Assembly: GCA_002299675.1 (NCBI GenBank)
Contig: DBOW01000084.1
Span: 1-7,610 of the forward strand
Reading direction: 5' to 3'
DNA length: 7,610 nucleotides
Origin: Solobacterium sp. UBA636
Lineage (GTDB): Bacteria; Bacillota_I; Bacilli_A; Erysipelotrichales; Erysipelotrichaceae
The position numbers and the translations under genes are program-made. Below, one piece after another: positions 1 to 5,326 of this stretch. The notes beneath the pieces were generated by a model. It saw nothing but the letters and a program-made list of their open reading frames with translations. It had not been told where the DNA came from and did no database searches. Each line of letters starts with the position of its first letter. Positions within the stretch are counted from its first letter, which is position 1.

Positions 1-22
1 GAGGTTTTAATACAGCCCCTTT

Positions 23-1090
23 TTATATAGTGGCATTTATCTGCCATATTCCATTAATACATGAACTGTTTAGGCTTGAAGAATAAGCTTTGACAATCGA
101 TAAACCAAGTTCATCAATGCACTCTAAGCTTAATGGGTCTTTATTGAGTCCTTTAAATTCAGCTGTAATGCTATATTCATTTCTGTTTTCATCGGCTATT
201 ATTCTTAATACTGCATTATTAAACATAATAAGCGGATAGATTAATTCTTCACAGAAATATTCAATGCCTTTGGACTGCTTCCTGGTCAGACCATAGGCAA
301 TGGCATACTGCCTTATTCTTGAACACAGTTCATAGATATCAATATCGGTTTTATTCAAAGCCTCCTCATACATTCTTGAACGATAAATAAAACGCCTGGT
401 CAGATCTTTTTGAGGATTATCAAATATCTGGTCTGGACTTCCTTCTTCATATACTCCACCCTCGGCCAGAAATAAAATGTTAGAAGCTATGTTTCTGGCG
501 AAGCGCATTTCATGTGTCACAATTATTGAAGTCATGCCACTGTCTACAAGGCGTTTAATAACAGTTTCAACCTCATCGACCATTGTTGGATCTAAGGCAC
601 TGGTTGGCTCATCAAATAGCATCACTTCCGGCTCCATGGCTAAAGCACGGGCAATTGCCACACGCTGTTTCTGGCCACCTGAAAGCTGATCGGGCATATG
701 GGTTGCCCTATTTTCCATTCCAACCATTTTAAGCAGTTCATAGGCTTTTGAAATAGCTTCTTCTTTACTTATTTTCTTTACCTTCATAGGTGCCAGAATA
801 ATATTTTCCAGTACACTAAGATGGGAAAACAGATTAAAGGACTGATAGACCATGCCCAGTTTCTGTCTTAATTTATCAACATTTTTTGCCGTTACAATAT
901 CTTCCCCATCTATTTCAATAGTTCCACAATCTGGTTTTTCTAAGAGATTCAGACAGCGTAAAAGCGTACTCTTGCCGCATCCCGACCCTCCGATAATTAC
1001 CGTGGTACTGCCATCAGGAAAATCAATATTTACATCTTTAAGTATCTGTAAGCCGTCATAGCTTTTGCAGAGATTTTTAACCGAAATCAT
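23..1090 (-). CDS. ABC importer ATPase (GlnQ/HisP-like) with C-terminal GHKL-like extension
   Basis: This is the nucleotide-binding subunit for the adjacent permease. All motifs are intact: Walker A GGSGCGKST (34-42), Q-loop Q83, signature LSGGQ (136-140), Walker B LFDEP with D160/E161, D-loop SALD (164-167) and switch H193. The ABC core ends near residue 240, where family members usually stop. About 110 more residues follow in frame. Residues 250-355 resemble a small RsbW-like GHKL ATPase: an IEYFCEELIYPLI helix like the N-box helix, then alternating strands, then ELGLSIVKAYSSSL and a terminal strand. The N-box Asn is replaced (Pro/Tyr at 285-286) and the DxGxG box is absent, so it is probably not catalytic and may be a regulatory or protein-binding domain. 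The start has AAGGAA 9 nt upstream (1100-1105) and overlaps the permease stop by 4 nt. Core function is secure; the extension call is by pattern only. Confidence 0.93.
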   Translation of the reverse strand: MISVKNLCKSYDGLQILKDVNIDFPDGSTTVIIGGSGCGKSTLLRCLNLLEKPDCGTIEIDGEDIVTAKNVDKLRQKLGMVYQSFNLFSHLSVLENIILAPMKVKKISKEEAISKAYELLKMVGMENRATHMPDQLSGGQKQRVAIARALAMEPEVMLFDEPTSALDPTMVDEVETVIKRLVDSGMTSIIVTHEMRFARNIASNILFLAEGGVYEEGSPDQIFDNPQKDLTRRFIYRSRMYEEALNKTDIDIYELCSRIRQYAIAYGLTRKQSKGIEYFCEELIYPLIMFNNAVLRIIADENRNEYSITAEFKGLNKDPLSLECIDELGLSIVKAYSSSLNSSCINGIWQINATI

Positions 1091-1767
1091 AAGACACGTT
1101 TCCTTTTCATTAAAACACCAATTAAAACCGAAACGCTCCAGCCAATGACAAGATAAATAAGGGTAACCGTAATAAGCGCAAACATAGCGTCAAAAGTACG
1201 GGATGAAACAATATCCGAAGCACGGGTCAGATCCATGATTGCGATATAGCCCACAACTGATGTCTCCTGCAGTGTTGAAACAAACTGATTCTTATAGACT
1301 GGCAGCACATTATCAATGGCCTGGGGCAGCATTACGTTAAAAAACGCTTGATACCTGTTCATACCCAGGGTTCTGGCAGCTTCTATCTCGCCTTTATTAA
1401 CTGTATTAACCGAAGTATAGAAAATATCCGACATATATGAGGCAGTCTTAATGGTTAGACAGATAATCACAACAAGCACAACCGGCAGAGAACTTGAGCC
1501 AAATATAACATATACAAACAGCATCAACAGCACCATGGTTGGAATCTGAATAAATAAAGAAGCAATAATATCGCTTATTCTCCTTAAAAGTACTGATCTG
1601 GACATCTTAAGACGGCAGAAAACAATACCCAGCAGGGTACCCAGAATAAAAGATGAAAAAGTCAGTAACAGTGTCATCCATAAACCATCAATAAAAAACT
1701 TCCATCTGTTTTCATAGATGAAGGTTACATATATCTGTATATATATTTCTTCAAAAAAACTGTTCAT
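1087..1767 (-). CDS. Polar amino-acid type ABC permease (HisM/GlnP family)
   Basis: A 226-aa integral membrane subunit of an importer. Hydrophobic helices lie near 28-50, 67-90, 94-112, 165-180 (weaker) and 192-219. The cytoplasmic EAA loop is clear: E129-A-A, G135 and LP at 147-148, the surface that docks with the ATPase. Length and motif fit the family; one permease gene implies a homodimer unless a partner lies elsewhere. It begins 4 nt after the lipoprotein stop, with an AAGGA ribosome site overlapping that stop, and ends with an ATGA overlap onto the ATPase gene, so the three are one operon. The N-terminus carries about 25 extra residues before the first helix. The annotation as an importer permease is secure; the substrate is not, since the binding protein is atypical. 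Confidence 0.93.
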   Translation of the reverse strand: MNSFFEEIYIQIYVTFIYENRWKFFIDGLWMTLLLTFSSFILGTLLGIVFCRLKMSRSVLLRRISDIIASLFIQIPTMVLLMLFVYVIFGSSSLPVVLVVIICLTIKTASYMSDIFYTSVNTVNKGEIEAARTLGMNRYQAFFNVMLPQAIDNVLPVYKNQFVSTLQETSVVGYIAIMDLTRASDIVSSRTFDAMFALITVTLIYLVIGWSVSVLIGVLMKRKRVL

Positions 1768-1771
1768 ATCC

Positions 1772-2563
1772 TTAATCCAGCGGGCTTATTACCTTAAGGC
1801 TGTTAAAGTCTTCTACTTCAATATAGACAATCTCATGTTCCATATAGACATCGCTCATCATAAAAACTTCAGATACTTCCGCATCTTCCCTGGCTGCATC
1901 GCAGAAAGAACCGATGGCTACATCGAATTCACCTTCGCCAATACCTATTTCTATCGTTGTGAAAATACCAGGAGTAAATTCAAGTGTATAGCCATATTCA
2001 TTAGCAAACATTGTAATGACTTCAAGGTCGCTTCCCGCATAGTCACCACTTTCAAAATCAATATATGAATAGGGATAGGCATCCGTCGGAAGACCCACTG
2101 ACAGTATTCTGTTTCCCTTTGCATTCTCTATTTTGTGATATTCATAGCCTTCTGTGGAATTCAGCCTTTCAAAAAGTTCTTTCTTTTCTTTACTTTCCTT
2201 AAATCGGCTGAAGAACTCATTAAGTTCATTAAGCAGATCTTCACGCTCGTTATTTACCGCAAAAACCAGGCCATCAGTGGCTATCGTCTCATCGATTATT
2301 CTTAAACCATCAACACAGTTTAACACTTCAACGGCAAAAGGACGTTCCATTGCCGCCTTATCAATCTTTTTAAAACGCAGGGCCATCACCAGATCAGCTA
2401 CAGTATTATAACGTACTACTTCAATATCTTCTCTGGATGATAACATATAGTCTGCACTCCAGGCCATATTAACCCCTACTTTTTCTTTTTCACTTTTACA
2501 GCCACTAAAGCATATTAAAAGAATAAATAATATGCTTATTTTTAATAACGATGCCTTCCACAT
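1772..2563 (-). CDS. Lipoprotein related to amino-acid binding proteins, half-domains in reversed order
   Basis: The 263-aa protein starts with a lipoprotein signal: hydrophobic stretch 6-20 and lipobox FSGC with the lipidated C22. It should be anchored outside the membrane and feed the permease encoded next. Residues 26-145 resemble the second half of an SBP_bac_3 (family 3 solute-binding) domain: VGVN opening, RYNTVADLVMALRFKKID, then TDGLVFAVN and LLNELNEFF. Residues 150-252 resemble the first half: RILSVGLPTDAYPYSY, GSDLEVITMFANEYGYTLEF, GEFDVAIG, and R225 at the place of the Arg that binds the ligand carboxylate. The usual order is the opposite, so this looks circularly permuted at the hinge, while mature length (about 242) fits one domain. 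E73 stands where an Asp often holds the amino group. The ATG at 2563 is the first after an in-frame TAA at 2570-2572, has poor Shine-Dalgarno spacing, and lies inside the peptide gene. The substrate is unknown. Confidence 0.85.
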   Translation of the reverse strand: MWKASLLKISILFILLICFSGCKSEKEKVGVNMAWSADYMLSSREDIEVVRYNTVADLVMALRFKKIDKAAMERPFAVEVLNCVDGLRIIDETIATDGLVFAVNNEREDLLNELNEFFSRFKESKEKKELFERLNSTEGYEYHKIENAKGNRILSVGLPTDAYPYSYIDFESGDYAGSDLEVITMFANEYGYTLEFTPGIFTTIEIGIGEGEFDVAIGSFCDAAREDAEVSEVFMMSDVYMEHEIVYIEVEDFNSLKVISPLD

Positions 2564-2724
2564 CTTCCATTAACCCATTCATGACAGTTATCACAGATAT
2601 CTGGACCACTGTAATCTTTCTTTTCAAAGAAGCCACAGTGCTGGGCATATTCGCCCTGATAAGGTTCTATTAAACCGCCATTTACGTCTTTGAGCTTATT
2701 GTCTTCTATCTTTCTGTTTTCCAT
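2542..2724 (-). CDS. Cysteine-containing peptide precursor with double-glycine leader
   Basis: A 60-aa product is predicted from the ATG at 2724, which has a modest GGAAA upstream; a TTG at 2736 in the same frame would add four residues but has no better signal. The leader ends in LKDVNGG. Counting back from G17, hydrophobic residues stand at -4 (Val), -7 (Leu) and -12 (Ile), matching the double-glycine rule. The predicted mature part is 43 residues with four cysteines at 30, 44, 47 and 55 (spacing 13, 2, 7), three histidines and a basic GRHRY end. Two disulfides, thioether modification or zinc binding through the CDNC segment are all possible. No modifying enzyme is present nearby. The 3' end overlaps the lipoprotein gene by 22 nt in another frame, so translation of the two is probably coupled. 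The family is not recognised; a bacteriocin, a signalling peptide or a ligand of the transporter are open options. Confidence 0.75.
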   Translation of the reverse strand: MENRKIEDNKLKDVNGGLIEPYQGEYAQHCGFFEKKDYSGPDICDNCHEWVNGRCGRHRY

Positions 2725-2799
2725 ATTTATTTCCAATCATATCTAATGGTATATAGAATCTACGCCTTCTTTTTCTGGGCGTCAGTATTTTACCCTTCT

Positions 2800-3102
2800 T
2801 TAAGATCTCCATGGATTAACACTAAGATGACCCCATTCATCAAAGTCAAACAGATATGTAGGAGATCCTTCTTTACTGCGAGCAATAGCCCAGGAATAAT
2901 AGAGAACTGCCTGTCTGAGTCTTTTGTCATCTTCTTTTGTAAAGCCTGGCTGTGATGATATTTTCTGCAGAGTTTTTGAAAGGTGTGCGAATTCCTCGTC
3001 ATTCATGGCTCTTCCGCCACTTATTCCTTCAAGAAATTCGTCTTCAAGTTCCTCGCCTAGATACTTTGAGATTAGTTCAAACTGTTCCTTAGTATATGTC
3101 AT
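2800..3102 (-). CDS. Small protein with double-glycine-type leader, putative secreted peptide precursor
   Basis: This is a 100-aa protein I do not recognise. The start is secure: ATG with GAGGAGG 7 nt upstream (3110-3116). The N-terminus is acidic and ends in EFLEGISGG. Counting back from G30, hydrophobic residues fall at -4 (I27), -7 (L24) and -12 (L19), the pattern known from double-glycine leaders of bacteriocins and ComC-type pheromones. Cleavage after G30 would release a 70-residue product without cysteine. Its middle looks helical (about 33-75), and the C-terminus is aromatic, with Trp at 71, 90 and 98. There is no membrane segment. It is the first gene after the terminator and probably heads the transporter unit. 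No C39-peptidase exporter is in the window. It could instead be an ordinary small cytoplasmic protein whose GG match is chance; the second peptide with the same pattern makes that less likely. Confidence 0.75.
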   Translation of the reverse strand: MTYTKEQFELISKYLGEELEDEFLEGISGGRAMNDEEFAHLSKTLQKISSQPGFTKEDDKRLRQAVLYYSWAIARSKEGSPTYLFDFDEWGHLSVNPWRS

Positions 3103-3120
3103 GTTGATTCCTCCTCGTTA

Positions 3121-3146
3121 TTGAAGTTAAAACCATATAACTTCAA
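3121..3146. promoter_or_regulatory. Perfect 9-bp inverted repeat, candidate operator or leader hairpin
   Basis: TTGAAGTTA (3121-3129) and TAACTTCAA (3138-3146) are exact reverse complements with an 8-nt centre. The repeat sits between the terminator T-run and the ribosome binding site of the first peptide gene. It is not followed by T residues on either strand, so it is not a terminator. It could be a dimeric repressor or activator site, possibly for the neighbouring response regulator, or a hairpin in the mRNA leader. The symmetry is certain; the role is inferred. Confidence 0.5.
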
Positions 3147-3163
3147 AAAATCCTTTCTGTTAA
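3134..3163 (-). promoter_or_regulatory. Weak candidate promoter for the peptide/transporter unit
   Basis: On the minus strand TTAACA (3158-3163, one mismatch to TTGACA) is followed after 18 nt by TATATG (3134-3139, four of six matches to TATAAT). The -35 lies in the terminator stem and the -10 lies inside the inverted repeat at 3121-3146, where a bound regulator would control it. Predicted transcription would begin just before the ribosome binding site. A promoter is expected here because of the strong terminator, but this assignment is tentative. Confidence 0.3.
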
Positions 3164-3184
3164 ACTGATATTAACAGAAAGGAT
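3145..3184 (-). terminator. Strong Rho-independent terminator after the two-component pair
   Basis: A perfect 14-bp stem (3150-3163 paired with 3171-3184, arm TTAACAGAAAGGAT) with a 7-nt loop is followed on the minus strand by a run of six T. It lies 20 nt past the regulator stop. It should separate the kinase/regulator transcript from the peptide/transporter unit. There is no T-run on the plus-strand side, so it works in one direction only. Confidence 0.88.
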
Positions 3185-3204
3185 ATGACAAAGTGTGTAC
3201 AAAC

Positions 3205-3981
3205 TTATTTATTGTTCCAAAGAAGCGCACAGGTCTCTTCAGCCCAGCTGTATTGTGACATATATTCACCCTTGAAATCAGGTTTGCCTTTTTCAAGATA
3301 ATCATAATAGTCACAGTCTATCTTATCAACATTCAGATAATAGTCATAGCCGCACTGATTGAAGACAGCTAAGGCATTTACTTCTTTCAGTGAATTTTTA
3401 AGATCAATAAATATCTGATGCAGATAGTTGATATTTTTACCATCATCTAAAGATTCAGGCCATAATACGGCACAGATTGTTCTGGAAGACAGTCTGGCTC
3501 CCTTGCGGTCAATCATAATAGCCAGTACTTCCTTGGTTTTTGAACGTTTAAACTTTAACGGATTTCCTTTACATAAAACCTCAAATTCACCAAAGCACTT
3601 AACTGTTAAAAGTTTCTCTTTATTCTTTATGCCCTTTATATGATCTATTTCCTTCTGAACAGCCTCAGCGGTTATTGGTTTTAACAGATAGCCTGATACA
3701 TGCATGGAAAAGGCATCAACCGCATAGTCGCTGTAGCCGGTACAGAAAATGATTTTGATATCCGGATTAATATTAAGCAGATTCTTTGCCAGAGCCAGAC
3801 CGCCCATTCCCCGCATTGAAATATCCAGAAAGGCAATATCAAAGTAATTGTCTTTCGCAAAATCCAGAGCTTTCTGGCAGGATGTAAAATCATAGACCAC
3901 AGAAATATCTTCTGATTCTCTGATGGCATCTGTCAGTGTATTTAACATCAATTTTTCATCATCTACAGCTAAGGCAATCAT
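3205..3981 (-). CDS. Response regulator, REC plus SARP-like winged-helix DNA-binding domain
   Basis: This 258-aa cytoplasmic transcription factor is the partner of the overlapping kinase. The receiver domain (1-115) has the acidic pair D7/D8, phosphoacceptor D53, T81 in the CTGYSDYA segment and K101 in LLKP, all as in an active receiver. Residues 124-220 resemble the OmpR/SARP-type winged helix (FGEFEV opening, then KTKEVLAIMIDRKG and LWPE). A tail of about 38 residues with GEYMSQYSWAEE looks like only the beginning of a BTAD-type domain, so this is a short SARP-like regulator, not a full one. LytS-group kinases more often pair with LytTR regulators, so the SARP-like output is notable. The start is fixed by an AAAGGAG ribosome binding site 8 nt upstream (3990-3996) and by the 4-nt overlap with the kinase. 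The peptide/transporter unit downstream is the obvious candidate target, by position only. Confidence 0.93.
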   Translation of the reverse strand: MIALAVDDEKLMLNTLTDAIRESEDISVVYDFTSCQKALDFAKDNYFDIAFLDISMRGMGGLALAKNLLNINPDIKIIFCTGYSDYAVDAFSMHVSGYLLKPITAEAVQKEIDHIKGIKNKEKLLTVKCFGEFEVLCKGNPLKFKRSKTKEVLAIMIDRKGARLSSRTICAVLWPESLDDGKNINYLHQIFIDLKNSLKEVNALAVFNQCGYDYYLNVDKIDCDYYDYLEKGKPDFKGEYMSQYSWAEETCALLWNNK

Positions 3982-5279
3982 TTTAATTTCTCCTTTGGAA
4001 CTATAATAGTAGCTCTTGTTCCCTGATTAATTTCGCTTTCAATCACAAGCTTTCCCTGGCACATGGCTGTAAGGCGTCCACGAATGTTTGTAATACCTAT
4101 GTGTTTCTTACTCTCATCAATTGAATTAAAGCCAACTCCATTATCTTCAACTTTTACATAGTAGTTTTTTTCATCTTCATATGTTGAAATAATGATTCTT
4201 CCACCGCTTTCAAGCCCCATCAGCCCATGTTTAACAGCATTTTCCGCTAAAGGCTGAACACTTAAGGCCGGAATAAGAAAGTCCGATGATTCAAGCTTAT
4301 AAACCACTTCAATATCAGGAAAACGGACCTGTTCAATATTGAGATAATACTTTACATGTTCCATTTCCTTATTAATACTTACGGGCTTTATGGAATCAAG
4401 TTCACTGAAATTCCCTCTCAGGTATAAAGAAAAATCCTGTGTCAGTCTAGCTGCCTTTTCAGGTTCACTTAGACACAGCTGATAAATTGATCCCAGAGTA
4501 TTATAGATAAAATGCGGCTGAATCTGGGAAATCATGGTTGCGACTCTCTGTTCAGTCAGCAGTGTTTCCTGTTTATGAAGCTGTCTTTCCTGTTCAACCA
4601 GTCTGGCGGACATTTCTCCGGTAAAAAGACCATAGAGATTGATCATTGAGAGTGTTGTAGCCATGCTTAAAGGCGTGGCATCCCAGAACGAAAGCATGAA
4701 CATGGCAATAAAGGGATAAATCACAAAAGACATCAGCGAGAACATGTTTCTATATGACAGAACTTTCCGATTCATCACAATAATACTTATACACAATATC
4801 CAGGTTACAATATCAAGAACTCTGACTATTCCATAATATGGTCCATCCATATAGAAACCATTGGCATCAAAATCAAAAAGCAGGCCATTAAATTCAGAAA
4901 CAATTACCATAACAAGATAAAAAGCACATATACCCGCAATAAAATGAGCCAGTTTATAAGATATTTTAGTTCTCTTAGAAATAAATGCCACAATGCAATA
5001 GGAATAAAGCGCAATTAAAACCGTGCCTCCGCCAAAAGACAGAAAGGCGCAGAGCTTTGCCAGAGGAACAAGCTGCGGTTCGTGAAACAGCCATAAACCC
5101 ATTTCTCCCAGCATGCAGGCAATATTGGTAATAAGCAGGCCCATAAAAAGCCTCATGAAAAGAGAATTACTGCCTTCCTGGGATATGCAGCCAAAAAGAA
5201 GTGAGAGAGTTACCAGTATGCAGAATATATATAAAACAGTATTCAGAAATTCAATCAGTTTTACAGTATCTATTTCCAT
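3978..5279 (-). CDS. LytS-type sensor histidine kinase with seven-TM N-terminus
   Basis: This 433-aa membrane kinase autophosphorylates on His and passes phosphate to the adjacent regulator. About seven hydrophobic helices fill roughly residues 8-30, 41-63, 71-98, 107-128, 150-169, 180-198 and 203-219, with only short loops and no large extracellular domain. A helical linker (222-248) leads to the His_kinase domain of the LytS/YehU group, with the phosphoacceptor H256 in QIQPHFIYNTL. The ATPase part shows the N-box (LAENAVKHG, N347), the G1 box (DNGVG, 379-383) and the G2 region (GITNIRGRL, from 395). All key residues look intact, so it should be active. The ATG at 5279 is the first possible start after the upstream TAG and has no Shine-Dalgarno sequence. 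The stop overlaps the regulator start as ATGA. The compact multi-TM sensor suits a small membrane-proximal or peptide signal, but the ligand is unknown. Confidence 0.93.
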   Translation of the reverse strand: MEIDTVKLIEFLNTVLYIFCILVTLSLLFGCISQEGSNSLFMRLFMGLLITNIACMLGEMGLWLFHEPQLVPLAKLCAFLSFGGGTVLIALYSYCIVAFISKRTKISYKLAHFIAGICAFYLVMVIVSEFNGLLFDFDANGFYMDGPYYGIVRVLDIVTWILCISIIVMNRKVLSYRNMFSLMSFVIYPFIAMFMLSFWDATPLSMATTLSMINLYGLFTGEMSARLVEQERQLHKQETLLTEQRVATMISQIQPHFIYNTLGSIYQLCLSEPEKAARLTQDFSLYLRGNFSELDSIKPVSINKEMEHVKYYLNIEQVRFPDIEVVYKLESSDFLIPALSVQPLAENAVKHGLMGLESGGRIIISTYEDEKNYYVKVEDNGVGFNSIDESKKHIGITNIRGRLTAMCQGKLVIESEINQGTRATIIVPKEKLK

Positions 5280-5286
5280 ATCTGAA

Positions 5287-5295
5287 ATTATATCA
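5287..5295 (-). promoter_or_regulatory. Candidate extended -10 promoter for the kinase/regulator pair
   Basis: The minus strand reads TGATATAAT, an exact extended -10 element (TG, one base, TATAAT). It lies 7 nt upstream of the kinase ATG, directly after the T-run of the terminator. No good -35 box is found 16-18 nt upstream, where the terminator loop lies; extended -10 promoters can manage without one. The predicted transcription start is about 5280, one base before the ATG. Assigned by motif only. Confidence 0.45.
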
Positions 5296-5326
5296 AAAAC
5301 AAGAGATACCTTAATCAGGTATCTCT
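5295..5326 (-). terminator. Rho-independent terminator of the coiled-coil gene
   Basis: A perfect 9-bp stem (AGAGATACC at 5302-5310 with GGTATCTCT at 5318-5326) encloses a 7-nt loop. On the minus strand it is followed by TGTTTTTG. The stem overlaps the TAG stop of the coiled-coil gene. The T-run is short and interrupted, so termination may be partial, and some reading into the kinase gene is possible. Confidence 0.7.

Noticed and set aside
1..22. Possible terminator or next-gene signal after the ATPase stop
   Set aside because: Only 22 bases remain; a G-run is seen but neither a complete hairpin nor a start codon, so nothing can be called.
1718..2068. Plus-strand open frame of 116 codons across the permease/lipoprotein junction
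   Set aside because: It is antisense to two well-supported genes, has no ribosome binding site and its product is not protein-like.
2725..2736. TTG start extending the cysteine peptide by four residues
   Set aside because: The ATG at 2724 keeps the full leader motif and has a GGAAA site at usable distance; the TTG has no clear site of its own.
2762..2782. Small hairpin (ACGCC/GGCGT) between the two peptide genes
   Set aside because: The stem is only 5 bp with an 11-nt loop and no following T-run, so it is neither a terminator nor convincing as a regulatory structure.
2790..3002. Minus-strand 70-codon frame inside the first peptide gene
   Set aside because: It overlaps almost wholly with the 100-aa frame that has a strong ribosome binding site and a leader pattern; this alternative has neither.
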